This document shows, in pieces, positions 14,552 to 23,872 of a DNA stretch of 64,000 nucleotides (position 1 is its first letter; the number at the start of each line of letters is the position of its first letter). Where the stretch lies: assembly GCA_900766265.1 (NCBI GenBank), contig CAAFUS010000005.1:124001-188000 (forward strand). The letters run 5' to 3'. This DNA comes from Pseudomonadaceae bacterium. Lineage in GTDB: Bacteria; Pseudomonadota; Gammaproteobacteria; Pseudomonadales; Pseudomonadaceae. Under the pieces are notes generated by a model. It had not been told where the DNA came from. It did no database searches and was given only the letters and a program-made list of their open reading frames with translations. The position numbers were made by a program, and so were the translations under genes.

Positions 14552-17052
14552 CCCACATGCCCAGCACCCGCCTGCTCGCCCTCGCCTTTCGTCAGCTGCT
14601 GCGCGATGCGCGTGCCGGCGAGCTGAGAATCCTGTTCTTCGCCCTGCTGATCGCGGTCGCCACCAGCACCGCCATCGGCTATTTCGGCGCGCGGCTCAAC
14701 GACGCCATGCTGCTGCGCGCCACCGAGTTCCTGGGCGCCGACCTGGTCCTGCAGGGCAGCGCGCCGGCCGAGGACGAGCAGATCAATGCCGGCCTGCAGC
14801 GGGGGCTTGAGCATGCTCAAGTCGTCGAGTTCTCCAGCATGGTCGCCACCGACGAGGACCTGCAGATGGCCAGCGTCAAGGCGGCGGACGGCCCCTATCC
14901 GCTGCGCGGGCAACTGCGCAGCGCCGCCGCCCCCTATGAGGCTGAGCAACCCGGGGCTGGGCCCGGACCTGGCGAAGCCTGGGCAGAAGCGCGGCTGTTT
15001 GCTGCGCTGGGCCTGTCCATCGGCGACAGCATCGAGGTGGGCAACCAGCCCTTGCGCCTGACCCGGGTGTTGACCTACGAACCGGACCGGGTCGGCGACT
15101 TCTACAGCCTGACACCTCGGGTACTGATGCATATGGACGACCTCGCTGCGACCGGCGTGGTCCAGCCGGGCAGCCGCGTGCGCTACCGTGACCTGTGGCG
15201 CGGATCGGCCGATGCCCTGGCCGAGTACCGCAGCCAGATCGAGCCGACACTGCAGCCCCATCAGCGCATCGAGACGGCCCGCGACGGCAACCGCCAAATC
15301 GGTGGCGCGCTGGGCCGCGCCGAGCGCTACCTGAACCTCGCCAGCCTCGCCGCGGTACTGCTGTCGGGCGTCGCCGTGGCGCTTTCCGCGGCACGCTTCG
15401 CTGCCCGCCGTTTCGACGCCAGTGCCCTGCTGCGCTGCATGGGGCTGTCTCGCCGCGAGGCGCTGTTGCTGTTCGGCATCCAGCTGGCGCTGCTTGGCGC
15501 GCTCGCAAGCCTCTGCGGCGCACTGCTCGGCTGGTTCGCCCAACAGGGTCTGTTCTATCTGTTGCGCGACCTGCTCGCCACCGAGATTCCGCCGGCCACG
15601 CTATGGCCGGCGCTGGCCGGCATCGCCACCGGTCTGGTCGCGCTCGCCGGCTTCGCCCTGCCGCCCCTGGCCTCCCTTGGCCGCGTGCCGCCGCTGCGGG
15701 TACTGCGCCGCGACCTGCTGCCGGTGCCGCCCAGCACCTGGGCCGTCTATGGCGCGGCGATCCTGGCCCTCGGCCTGATCATGTGGCGCCTGAGTCTGGA
15801 CCTGAAGCTGACCCTGGCGCTGATCGGTGGCGGCCTGGTCGCTACCCTTCTGCTTGGCGGCTTGCTGCTGTTGGGGTTGCGCTCGATGCGTACGCTGCTG
15901 GCCCGCTCGTCGCTGCCCTGGCGCCTGGGGCTTGGGCAGTTGCTGCGCCACCCGCTGGCGGCTGCCGGGCAATCGCTGGCCTTCGGCCTGATCCTGCTGG
16001 CTATGGCCCTGATCGCGCTGCTGCGCGGCGAACTGCTCGACACCTGGCAGGACCAGCTTCCGGAGAACGCGCCCAACCACTTCGTGCTCAATGTGCTCGA
16101 AGCCGACCGCGACGCCTTCGCCGCGCGTATCGAGCAGCTTTCCGACCATGCCGCACCGCTCTATCCGGTCGTCCCCGGCCGCCTGGTGGCAATCAATGGC
16201 GAACCGGTACGCCAGCTGGTGAGCAAGGAGTCGCGCGGCGAGCGGGCGATCAACCGCGACCTCAGCCTGACCTGGGCCGCCGAGCTCCCGCCGGACAACC
16301 ATCTGAGCGCCGGCACCTGGTGGACCGAGGCCACCCGTGGCGAACTGCCAGGCGTGTCGGTGGAGAGCGAACTGGCCGAAAGCCTGCAGCTCGCCCTTGG
16401 CGACCGGCTCAGCTTCACCATCGGCGGGTTGAACCGGGACGCCGTGGTCAGCAGCCTTCGGGTAGTCGACTGGGACAGCTTCCAGCCCAACTTCTACATG
16501 ATCTTCGAACCCGGCACGCTGCAGGGCATGCCCGCCACCTACATGACCAGCTTCCACCTGCCCCCGGGTCAGGAGCGCGAGCTGGTCGAACTGGCGCGGG
16601 CCTTCCCGTCGGTCACGCTGCTACAGGTCGAAGCCCTGCTGACACAGATCCGCAGCATCCTCGCCCAGGTCTCGCTGGCCGTGGAGTTCGTGCTGCTGTT
16701 CGTGCTGGCCGCCGGGCTCGCCGTGCTGTTTGCCGGCCTGCAGGCGACCCTTGACGAGCGTATCCGCCAGGGCGCCCTGCTCCGCGCGCTGGGTGCCGAA
16801 CGCGGGCTGCTGCTCAAGGCGCGCCGTGCGGAATTCGGGCTGCTCGGGGCGGCCAGCGGCCTGTTGGCGGCGGTCGGCTGCGAACTGGTGGCGGCGTTGC
16901 TGTACCACTTCGCCTTCGACCTGCGCTGGCAGCCGCACCCCTGGCTGTTGCTACTGCCGCTGATCGGCGCCGTCCTGGTCGGGGCCGCCGGCACGCTCGG
17001 AACCCGCCGCGCGCTGCAGGTCAGCCCGCTGACCGTGCTGCGGGAGGCCTGA
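14548..17052 (+). CDS. FtsX-like ABC permease (YbbP type)
   Basis: This 834-residue inner-membrane protein has ten or so predicted helices: one near residues 22-40, a cluster at about 255-380, another at 395-500 and three near 705-825, with two large periplasmic domains (about 45-250 and 500-700). The repeated FtsX/MacB permease blocks (LNLASLAAVLLSGVAVALSA and QVSLAVEFVLLFVLAAGLAV) mark the family. Size and organisation match YbbP, the partner of the upstream ATPase. Such transporters usually act mechanically on periplasmic substrates instead of moving small solutes. The specific substrate is unknown. The first codon overlaps the ATPase stop. Confidence 0.9.
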   Translation: MTHMPSTRLLALAFRQLLRDARAGELRILFFALLIAVATSTAIGYFGARLNDAMLLRATEFLGADLVLQGSAPAEDEQINAGLQRGLEHAQVVEFSSMVATDEDLQMASVKAADGPYPLRGQLRSAAAPYEAEQPGAGPGPGEAWAEARLFAALGLSIGDSIEVGNQPLRLTRVLTYEPDRVGDFYSLTPRVLMHMDDLAATGVVQPGSRVRYRDLWRGSADALAEYRSQIEPTLQPHQRIETARDGNRQIGGALGRAERYLNLASLAAVLLSGVAVALSAARFAARRFDASALLRCMGLSRREALLLFGIQLALLGALASLCGALLGWFAQQGLFYLLRDLLATEIPPATLWPALAGIATGLVALAGFALPPLASLGRVPPLRVLRRDLLPVPPSTWAVYGAAILALGLIMWRLSLDLKLTLALIGGGLVATLLLGGLLLLGLRSMRTLLARSSLPWRLGLGQLLRHPLAAAGQSLAFGLILLAMALIALLRGELLDTWQDQLPENAPNHFVLNVLEADRDAFAARIEQLSDHAAPLYPVVPGRLVAINGEPVRQLVSKESRGERAINRDLSLTWAAELPPDNHLSAGTWWTEATRGELPGVSVESELAESLQLALGDRLSFTIGGLNRDAVVSSLRVVDWDSFQPNFYMIFEPGTLQGMPATYMTSFHLPPGQERELVELARAFPSVTLLQVEALLTQIRSILAQVSLAVEFVLLFVLAAGLAVLFAGLQATLDERIRQGALLRALGAERGLLLKARRAEFGLLGAASGLLAAVGCELVAALLYHFAFDLRWQPHPWLLLLPLIGAVLVGAAGTLGTRRALQVSPLTVLREA

Positions 17053-17055
17053 GCT

Positions 17056-17064
17056 TGCTAGAAT
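17056..17064 (+). promoter_or_regulatory. greB: Extended -10 promoter of greB
   Basis: TGC-TAGAAT lies immediately after the permease stop and 29 bp before the greB ATG. It is part of the 13-mer TGCTAGAATCCGC also found before the gene at 663. Confidence 0.5.
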
Positions 17065-17092
17065 CCGCTCCCTTTTCGCTGCCGAGAGCCTC

Positions 17093-17614
17093 ATGAGTCG
17101 CTATCGTCCGCCCCGCGCCGCCGGTACTCCGCTGATTACGCCCGAAGGCGAGGCGCGCCTGCGGGCCGAACTGCACGAACTCTGGCACGTGCGTCGCCCA
17201 CAGGTCACCCAGGCAGTCAGCGAAGCGGCGGCCCAGGGCGATCGCTCGGAGAATGCCGAGTACACCTACGGCAAGAAGATGCTGCGCGAGATCGACAGCC
17301 GCGTGCGCTTTTTGACCAAACGGCTGGAAAAGCTAAAGGTCATCAGTGAACGGCCCTCCGACCCCGGCAAGGTCTACTTCGGTGCCTGGGTCACGCTGGA
17401 AGACGAAAACGGCGATGAAGCCCGCTACCGGATCGTCGGCCCCGACGAACTGGACCTCAAGCAGGGCTGGATCAGTATCGACTCCCCCCTCGCCCGTGCG
17501 CTGGTCGGCAAGGCGCTGGATGCGGAAGTCCGGGTGCAGACGCCTACCGGAGAACAGACCTGGTATGTGACCGCCATCGAGTATTCGCGATCGAATAGTG
17601 AAAATCAGCACTAA
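17093..17614 (+). CDS. greB: Transcription elongation factor GreB
   Basis: GreB enters the secondary channel of RNA polymerase and stimulates cleavage of backtracked RNA. The 173-residue protein has the N-terminal coiled coil (residues 15-85) with the tip acidic pair in QGDRSENAEYTYGKK, followed by the FKBP-like C-terminal domain. The segment RYRPPRAAGTPLITPEGEARL is typical of GreB rather than GreA, and the family usually has about 158-165 residues, so this copy is slightly long at the C-terminus. A promoter lies in the gap after the permease gene, and expression may be independent of the transporter. Confidence 0.93.
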   Translation: MSRYRPPRAAGTPLITPEGEARLRAELHELWHVRRPQVTQAVSEAAAQGDRSENAEYTYGKKMLREIDSRVRFLTKRLEKLKVISERPSDPGKVYFGAWVTLEDENGDEARYRIVGPDELDLKQGWISIDSPLARALVGKALDAEVRVQTPTGEQTWYVTAIEYSRSNSENQH

Positions 17615-17621
17615 ATGGTCA

Positions 17622-17650
17622 CGATCATCGGCAAAACAACGCAATGATCG
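17622..17650. repeat. Short inverted and direct repeats downstream of greB
   Basis: CGATCAT at 17622-17628 is inverted at 17644-17650 across a 15-base spacer. The 9-mer GATCGAATA occurs at 17589-17597 and again at 17646-17654. There is no T tract. It could be a regulator site for the lipase gene that starts 230 bp on, or chance. Confidence 0.25.
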
Positions 17651-17880
17651 AATATTACCTTCCTGCCCAGTGCCCCGTTCCGCTCCGTAACACCCGTCCC
17701 GCCTCGCATGATTCTGCCAGGCATACCGAATCTGCCGAGCCTGCCAGCTAGAGCGGCACAGGCCTCGGAGCCGCCCGAGTGGCATGATTGCTGCGCTAAA
17801 CGTGATTGCCGTACGCGCCGCCGGCGCGGTGATTGGCAAGGGACTGCCTCCTTCCCGATCCACGCACCCAGAGAGCGAAC

Positions 17881-18810
17881 ATGGACAACAAGAAGAACGC
17901 GCTTGCCGCCTGCATAGCCGCCGCGGCAATTCTGAGCGCCCCTGCGCATGCAGCGACCGGCTACACCGCCACCCAGTACCCCATCGTGCTGGGACACGGA
18001 ATGCTTGGTTTCGACAACTTGCTCGGCGTCGACTACTGGTACGGCATCCCCCGGGCGCTGCGCAGCGGAGGCGCCCAGGTCTATGTCACGCAGGTCAGCC
18101 AGCTCAACACCTCGGAAGTACGCGGCGAAGAGTTGCTCGCCCAGGTTGAGGAGATCATCGCCATCAGCGGCAAGCCGAAGGTCAACCTGATCGGCCACAG
18201 CCATGGCGGCCCAACGGTCCGCTATGTCGCAGCGGTCCGCCCCGACCTTGTCGCCTCGGTGACTAGCGTCGGCGCACCCCACAAGGGGTCGGACGTCGCC
18301 GACCTGCTGCGTCGCATTCCAGAAGGGTCTAGTAGCGAAGCCATCGTCGCGGGCATCGTCAACGCGATGGGTGCCCTGATTCATTTCTTCAGCGGCAGTC
18401 CTAGCACCAACCCCCAGAATTCGCTTGGCAGCCTGGAATCGCTGAACACCGAAGGCGCGGCGCGCTTCAACGCCAAGTTCCCCCAGGGCGTGCCCCGCTC
18501 GGCCTGTGGCGAGGGCGACTATCAGGTCAACGGCGTGCGCTATTACTCCTGGAGCGGCACCAGCCCGCTGACCAATCCACTGGACATCAGCGACGCTCTC
18601 ACCGGCGCGGGATCGCTGGCCTTCGACGACGCCAACGACGGCCTGGTCGGACGCTGCAGTTCGCATCTTGGCCAGGTCATCCGTGACGACTACCGGATGA
18701 ACCACCTCGACGAGGTGAACCAGACCCTCGGTCTGACCAGCCTGTTCGAGACCGATCCGATCACTGTCTACCGCCAGCACGCCAACCGCCTGAAGAACGC
18801 AGGGCTCTGA
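17881..18810 (+). CDS. lipA: Secreted triacylglycerol lipase, family I
   Basis: This is an extracellular lipase that hydrolyses long-chain triglycerides and leaves the cell by the Sec and type II pathways after folding by the neighbouring foldase. ATG 17881 (MDNKKNALAACIAAAAILS) gives a signal peptide cleaved near AHAA and about 285 mature residues. The nucleophile elbow is LIGHSHGGPTVRY. The acid and histidine lie in DDANDGLVGRCSSH and the following DYRMNHLDEVNQ, and the oxyanion HG occurs in VLGHGMLGFDN. Two cysteines (SACGEG and GRCSSH) can form the family disulfide. The frame stays open 48 bp upstream but without signal character. Confidence 0.95.
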   Translation: MDNKKNALAACIAAAAILSAPAHAATGYTATQYPIVLGHGMLGFDNLLGVDYWYGIPRALRSGGAQVYVTQVSQLNTSEVRGEELLAQVEEIIAISGKPKVNLIGHSHGGPTVRYVAAVRPDLVASVTSVGAPHKGSDVADLLRRIPEGSSSEAIVAGIVNAMGALIHFFSGSPSTNPQNSLGSLESLNTEGAARFNAKFPQGVPRSACGEGDYQVNGVRYYSWSGTSPLTNPLDISDALTGAGSLAFDDANDGLVGRCSSHLGQVIRDDYRMNHLDEVNQTLGLTSLFETDPITVYRQHANRLKNAGL

Positions 18811-18857
18811 ACCTTGCCGGGGCTCCGGCCCCGGCCTCCAGATCCCGAGGTGATGCC

Positions 18858-19895
18858 ATGAAGAAAGTGCCATTGCTGTTCGGTGCCGGCGCAGCGCTCG
18901 GCTTGCTTGCAGTCGTTGTGATCGCCCCCTTCGAGCCGTCGGTCACTGCGCGCGCGACACTCGAACCACCCGAATCGCGACGCTTGGCCGCCAACCAAAA
19001 TAACGGCGCCATCCCCGCAGCGACCAACCCGCGAGTCGACACGCGCCCAGCGCCGCTGCCGCCTTCGCTCAGGGGCACCCGCATAGATGGCGGCTTCGAA
19101 ATCGATCCGGCCGGCAACCTAGTGGTTCGCGAAGACGTCCGCCGCCTGTTCGACTACTTCCTCAGTGCGATCGGCGAGGAACCCCTGCACACCAGCGTCG
19201 AACGTTTGCGTCAGCACATCGGCCAGAACCTGGCGCAGCCGGCCCGCGGCCAGGCGATGCGCCTGCTGGCCCAATACCTGGACTACAAGCGCCAGCTGAT
19301 CGAGCTGGAACGTCAACACCCGCAGATCGGCGAGCTTGCCGGCATGCAGAGGCGTCTCACCGCGGTCCAGGCCCTGCGGGCGAGCCTCTTCGGCGGCGAA
19401 GCGCACCAGGCCTTTTTCGGCTTCGAGGAGGCGCATCAGCGATTCACCTTGGAACGTCTCGCGTTGCGCCAGGATGACCGTCTCGATGCGCAGGCCAAGG
19501 GCCTGGCCCTCGATCGGTTGCGCCAGTCGCTGCCGCCCGAGGTGCAGGAATCAGTGGTGCCGGAGCTGCAGCATGAACTGGCGCTGCAGACCCGTGAGCT
19601 GATGAATCGGGGCGCCACACCCGAGGCGGTGCGACAACTGCGTCAGCAACTGGTCGGCGCAGAAGCCACCCAGCGGCTCGAAGCGCTCGACGCCAAACGT
19701 CAAGCCTGGCAGCTCAGGCTGACCGCCTACCAGGCAGAACGGGAGGCCATCGAACGCACCCGTGGGCTCGACGCCCTCGACAAGCGAGCGGCCCTCCAGC
19801 GCCTGGCCGAGCGGCACTTCGACGAGCGCGAGCGCTTGCGCCTGCAGGGCGCGCAGAAACTGGCGAGCGCCGACAGCACCGAAGCGGTCAATTGA
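18858..19895 (+). CDS. lif: Lipase-specific foldase (lipase chaperone)
   Basis: This inner-membrane-anchored steric chaperone folds the lipase in the periplasm before secretion. The 345-residue protein has an N-terminal membrane anchor (KVPLLFGAGAALGLLAVVVI), a proline/alanine-rich linker (about 30-70), and a long all-helical domain. The conserved foldase motif region appears as SLRGTRIDGGFEIDPAGNLV, a variant of the RxxFDY(F/C)LSAxGE signature that continues with RRLFDYFLSAIGEE. It starts 47 bp after the lipase stop, forming the standard lipase-foldase operon. Its last 8 bases overlap the end of the convergent transglycosylase gene. Confidence 0.95.
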   Translation: MKKVPLLFGAGAALGLLAVVVIAPFEPSVTARATLEPPESRRLAANQNNGAIPAATNPRVDTRPAPLPPSLRGTRIDGGFEIDPAGNLVVREDVRRLFDYFLSAIGEEPLHTSVERLRQHIGQNLAQPARGQAMRLLAQYLDYKRQLIELERQHPQIGELAGMQRRLTAVQALRASLFGGEAHQAFFGFEEAHQRFTLERLALRQDDRLDAQAKGLALDRLRQSLPPEVQESVVPELQHELALQTRELMNRGATPEAVRQLRQQLVGAEATQRLEALDAKRQAWQLRLTAYQAEREAIERTRGLDALDKRAALQRLAERHFDERERLRLQGAQKLASADSTEAVN

Positions 19896-21309
19896 GGGTG
19901 AGGGTACGGCGGCCGCCTTCGATCAGCGCGCGCTGCCGCTCGTAGGCGAGGTAGTACTTGTTGACGCTGTTGACGTAGCTGACTACGCCCATGCCGACCG
20001 TTTCCATGGCGATGCGCTCGACCTGGAAGAACCACTGGTTCGGGTTCAGGCCCCGGCGACGTGCTTCGGCGCGCAAGCTCTGCACGCGTTGCGGTCCCAT
20101 GTTGTAGGCCGCGAGGATGAACGCCAGCCGTTCGCGCTCGTTCAGACGGGGACTGGAAAAGAACTCGCGCCGGATACTGGCCAGGTAACGGGCGCTGGCC
20201 TGGACATTGCTGTCGAGGTTGCCGATGTCCCGGACCCCCATGCTGCGCGCCGTCGCCGGCGTGATCTGCATGAGCCCGGTGGCCCCGGAAGCACCCCGCG
20301 CCGCCGGATTGAGCGTCGACTCCTTGAACGCCAGCGCCGCCAGTCCCAACCAGTCGAGGGACATCTCGTCGGCATAGCGCTGCAGTGTCGGGCGGACCTT
20401 TTCCAGACGCTGGCGTCCCACCGCATCGAGGGGGTGGTGCACCTTGTATAGCGGCCGATAGACCCGCACGAACGCGGCGTCCTGGTTGGCCGGAGCCCGA
20501 TACTGCGCCAGGAAGCGGTCGGCGCTGGCACGCAGCATCCCTGCCTCCTTGCGCACGAACCAGTGCATGTCGTCCCGCTCGCCCATCACGAATCGCTTTT
20601 CGACGCGCAATTTTGGCATGACCTTGGCCCAGCGCTCGGCGATCGTCTGCTCCACCACCGTCGCCGGGAAGATGCCGGCCTGGACCATCTCCAGCACATC
20701 CTCCACCGCCAGTGTCGGATCGACCCATTCCAGCTGGATGGGTGCGCGCTTGTCCTGCTCCAGTTGCCGGTTCAAGCGTTCGATCACCGGACCCGCGGCA
20801 CTGCCGGCCGGTAGTGCCAGGCTATGGCCGGACAATGCTTCGGCACTGCGATAGGTGCGCTGCCCCTGACGCGTCACCACCACCAGCGCCACGTCGCGCA
20901 CTACTGCCCCGCTGCGGCCGATTCCGGGAGTGCTCTTGCGGTCCATCAGCTCGCCCGGCGCGACCAGATCGCCTTCGCCGCGCTGCAACGCAGCGAGCAG
21001 CTGGTCTTTGGCCTTGGGAACGATCTTCAGTTCGATGGGCGACCTGCCTTTCGTGACGTCCCGATTGAGGTACTGCTCGAAGGCCCGAAGGCGCGTGTAT
21101 TCGACACCTATCGCCTCCCCCTTCACTTCACCGGAGCTGTTGCGGCTCTGGTTGACCAGTACCCGCAGCACCCCGCTGCGGCGTATCTCGGCCAGATCGC
21201 GTACCGTAGCACCCTGCTGCCAGGCTTCCTGCGGGCCCGCCAGCCGCGCGAACGCCGTCTGTGGCGTGAGCACCAACAGGCAAAGCAGCAGCGGCAACAG
21301 TCTCAGCAT
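19888..21309 (-). CDS. mltF: Membrane-bound lytic murein transglycosylase of the MltF type
   Basis: It cleaves the MurNAc-GlcNAc bond of peptidoglycan to give 1,6-anhydro ends. From ATG 21309 the 473-residue protein has a signal peptide (LRLLPLLLCLLVLTPQTAFA), an extracellular solute-binding type 3 domain (about 35-270) and an SLT family 1 domain (about 290-450). The catalytic Glu is in ALAFKESTLNPAARG, followed by GATGLMQITPATA and AYNMGP. The mature N-terminus has no lipobox cysteine, unlike some lipid-anchored relatives. Pseudomonas carries more than one MltF, so this may be the second paralogue. Confidence 0.9.
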   Translation of the reverse strand: MLRLLPLLLCLLVLTPQTAFARLAGPQEAWQQGATVRDLAEIRRSGVLRVLVNQSRNSSGEVKGEAIGVEYTRLRAFEQYLNRDVTKGRSPIELKIVPKAKDQLLAALQRGEGDLVAPGELMDRKSTPGIGRSGAVVRDVALVVVTRQGQRTYRSAEALSGHSLALPAGSAAGPVIERLNRQLEQDKRAPIQLEWVDPTLAVEDVLEMVQAGIFPATVVEQTIAERWAKVMPKLRVEKRFVMGERDDMHWFVRKEAGMLRASADRFLAQYRAPANQDAAFVRVYRPLYKVHHPLDAVGRQRLEKVRPTLQRYADEMSLDWLGLAALAFKESTLNPAARGASGATGLMQITPATARSMGVRDIGNLDSNVQASARYLASIRREFFSSPRLNERERLAFILAAYNMGPQRVQSLRAEARRRGLNPNQWFFQVERIAMETVGMGVVSYVNSVNKYYLAYERQRALIEGGRRTLTLN

Positions 21310-21456
21310 GGGCCCTTCCGGGAAGGTCGTCGGCGCACCAGCGCCTTGATGAGCGGTCGGAAAGCGTCTCACAGGGCGAGACTATGGGCTACCCCCGTCT
21401 TAGGGGTTGGTTTACATTCAATTGCTATCCAATTGATTAGTAAGGAAATTACCAAG

Positions 21457-22263
21457 ATGCAGCTCGTCGATATTGGGGTCAACCTCACCCACCCGGCATT
21501 GGCAAAGGACGCGCCGGCGTTGCTCCAGCGGGCCTACGAGGCCCGGGTGACGCAGTTGGTACTGACCGGTACCAGTCTCGAAGAGAGCGAGCAGGCCCTG
21601 GCCCTGTGCGGCGAGCTGGACGACAGCCGCCTGCGCCTGTTCTCTACCGCTGGGGTTCATCCGCACCAGGCCAGCGAGTGGACCGCCGATAGCGGGCGGC
21701 AGCTGTCCGACCTGCTGAGTCAGGAGCCGGTTCGTGCGGTTGGCGAATGCGGGCTGGATTTCAACCGGGACTTCTCGCCGCGTCCCCAGCAGGAGCGCGC
21801 TCTGGAGGAACAGCTGGCACTCGCGGTGCAGCTGGGCCTGCCCGTGTTCCTTCATGAACGCGACGCCGACCAGCGCATGGCTCAGATTCTGCGCCCCTAC
21901 CGCGACCATCTCCGCGCCGCGGTCGTCCATTGTTTTACCGGGGAGAAGCGCGCGCTCTATGCCTACCTCGACTTGGATCTGCACATCGGCATCACCGGCT
22001 GGATCTGCGACGAGCGACGCGGCACCCATCTGCATTCGCTTGTAGGCGACATCCCTCGCGGGCGACTGATGCTCGAGACCGATGCACCCTACCTCCTACC
22101 GCGAACGCTGCGCCCACGACCGAAGAGCGGCCAGAACGAACCGGCTTATCTGCCGCTGGTGCTCAAGGAAGTGGCCCTTCACCGGGGCGAATCGGAAGCC
22201 GACCTGGCCGCACACACCACTGCCTGCGCCCGCGCTTTCTTCGGCCTGCCTGCTACCGGCTGA
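21457..22263 (+). CDS. TatD-family metal-dependent hydrolase
   Basis: This 268-residue TIM-barrel protein is of the TatD DNase family. Metal ligands are visible in VDIGVNLTH (altered from the usual DxHxH, with N for the first His), STAGVHPHQA, AVGECGLDFNR, VFLHERDAD, VVHCFTGEK and the late LMLETDAPYLLPR. The family includes 3'-5' exonucleases active in DNA repair and quality control. I chose ATG 21457 (MQLVDIGVN); a much longer upstream frame is antisense to the transglycosylase. The last motifs resemble YjjV/TatD equally, so I give no symbol. Confidence 0.9.
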   Translation: MQLVDIGVNLTHPALAKDAPALLQRAYEARVTQLVLTGTSLEESEQALALCGELDDSRLRLFSTAGVHPHQASEWTADSGRQLSDLLSQEPVRAVGECGLDFNRDFSPRPQQERALEEQLALAVQLGLPVFLHERDADQRMAQILRPYRDHLRAAVVHCFTGEKRALYAYLDLDLHIGITGWICDERRGTHLHSLVGDIPRGRLMLETDAPYLLPRTLRPRPKSGQNEPAYLPLVLKEVALHRGESEADLAAHTTACARAFFGLPATG

Positions 22264-22281
22264 AAATTTCCGTGCGTGTGC

Positions 22282-22308
22282 TCAAGCTTGAGCCACTGAC
22301 GCCGCTAA
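22282..22308 (+). promoter_or_regulatory. FliA (sigma-28) promoter of the chemoreceptor gene
   Basis: TCAA, exactly 15 bases, then GCCGCTAA fits the flagellar sigma-28 consensus TAAA-N15-GCCGATAA with two mismatches. It lies 90 bp before the chemoreceptor ATG. The same pattern precedes cheV. Confidence 0.72.
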
Positions 22309-22398
22309 CCCACCTATGGTTGATGCGCATCACGTCTGCCGGCCAGAAAACGGGCACGATGTGATCACGTTTGGATTTCTCCTGGAAGAAGGCAAAGC

Positions 22399-23871
22399 AT
22401 GGGCGCCTGGATTCGCGATCTGTCACTTAAGTACAAGTTTTGGGCAGTCAACATGGTGGCTTTCGTCACCACCTTGTTGTTGGTGCTCTTTGCCATGCAC
22501 CTGGAGCAGAACGCCCGCAAGGACAGCGCCAGACTCAGCGCGCAGAACCACGCCGCCCTCATCGAGGCCTGGCCGACCGGTGCCGCCCTCCCGGTCAATC
22601 AGGATGTACGGCCGTTCCGCCCCGGCCAACCGTTGACCATCGGCGATACGCAGGTTCCCGCCCTCTCCGGCTGGACCGATGTCGCCCATGACGACCTGTT
22701 CGGCCGCGACGAGATCATCGGCGTGCAGGTAATCCAGAATGCGAATGGCCAGGACGTCGCCGTGATCGCCCGCGCGCCGAGCCTGCTGCAGATCTTTTCC
22801 GAGCATTTCGTGAGCTACGCCGTGGCGGTGGCCGTGCTGATGCTGGCCCTGCTGACCGCATCGCAGCTCCTGATCCGCTTTCTGCTCAGCCATCTCAACA
22901 CGCTCAAGGACGTCATGCTGCACGTCGAGCGCAGCGGCGACCTCGCGGCGCGGGTGCCACTGGACAGCCGCGACGAGGTCGGCCAGATGGCGACAGCGTT
23001 CAATGCCATGCAGAACGGCTACCAGCGTGTGGTGAGCACGGTGGCACAGGCCGCCGCACGGCTCGACGAAGGCGCGGCTCGCCTGGCCGAGAGTATGAAG
23101 GACGTACGCCAGGGCATGCTCGGCCAGCAGAGCGAGACCGACCAGGCGGCCACGGCGATCAACGAGATGACCGCCACGGTTCACCACATCGCCCAGCACG
23201 CCGGCGACACCCGCGATCAGTCACAGAACGCCGACCGCCTTGCCGGCGACGGTCACCGCGTGGTCGGTCAGGTCGAGCGGTCGATCTCCAGCCTTTCCCA
23301 AGGCATCCAGCAGACCGCCGAGACGATCCAGCAACTGGCCACCGACAGCCAGAAGATCAACGGTGTGGTCACCGAGATCCACAGCATTGCCGAACAGACC
23401 AATCTGCTTGCGCTCAACGCCGCCATCGAAGCGGCCCGTGCCGGCGAGATGGGCCGCGGCTTCGCAGTGGTTGCCGACGAAGTACGCAACCTGGCCAAGC
23501 GCGTCCAGGAATCCACCGACGAAATCACCCGCATGATCACCGCCTTGCAGGCCATGACGCGCGACGCCGTGGAGTTCATGCAGGAAAGCTCGCTCAAGGC
23601 CGACGACTGCGTGCGCGAGGCCCGTGAGGCCGGCGTCGCCCTGGAGGCCATCACCGGCGCGGTGGCGCAGATGCGCGAAAGCAACACTCAGATCGCAGTC
23701 GCCGCCGAACAGCAGAGCCAGGTCGCCGAAGAGATGAATCGCTCGGTGACCGGCATTCGCGACGTCACCGAACGCACCGTTCAGCAGACCGTCGATTCCG
23801 CGGCCACCAGCGCCGAGCTGGCCCAGCTTTCGGCTGAGCTGACACGCGCCATCGGCCAGCTCAAGCTGTAA
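22399..23871 (+). CDS. Methyl-accepting chemotaxis protein
   Basis: This is an inner-membrane receptor that signals to CheA/CheW. The 490-residue protein has TM1 (about 12-35), a periplasmic domain of only about 100 residues (40-135), TM2 (about 138-160), HAMP (about 162-215) and a cytoplasmic coiled coil. The highly conserved tip is present: EIHSIAEQTNLLALNAAIEA, then GRGFAVVADEVRNLAKR. The C-terminus ends AIGQLKL with no CheR pentapeptide. The small ligand domain does not match a named sensor type by eye, so the ligand is unknown. The FliA-type promoter upstream places it with the flagellar regulon. Confidence 0.95.
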   Translation: MGAWIRDLSLKYKFWAVNMVAFVTTLLLVLFAMHLEQNARKDSARLSAQNHAALIEAWPTGAALPVNQDVRPFRPGQPLTIGDTQVPALSGWTDVAHDDLFGRDEIIGVQVIQNANGQDVAVIARAPSLLQIFSEHFVSYAVAVAVLMLALLTASQLLIRFLLSHLNTLKDVMLHVERSGDLAARVPLDSRDEVGQMATAFNAMQNGYQRVVSTVAQAAARLDEGAARLAESMKDVRQGMLGQQSETDQAATAINEMTATVHHIAQHAGDTRDQSQNADRLAGDGHRVVGQVERSISSLSQGIQQTAETIQQLATDSQKINGVVTEIHSIAEQTNLLALNAAIEAARAGEMGRGFAVVADEVRNLAKRVQESTDEITRMITALQAMTRDAVEFMQESSLKADDCVREAREAGVALEAITGAVAQMRESNTQIAVAAEQQSQVAEEMNRSVTGIRDVTERTVQQTVDSAATSAELAQLSAELTRAIGQLKL

Positions 23872-23872
23872 G

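Noticed and set aside
20824..21456. Upstream extension of the TatD-family frame by about 210 codons
   Set aside because: This part is antisense to the MltF-like gene; the conserved family start is MQLVDIGVN at 21457.
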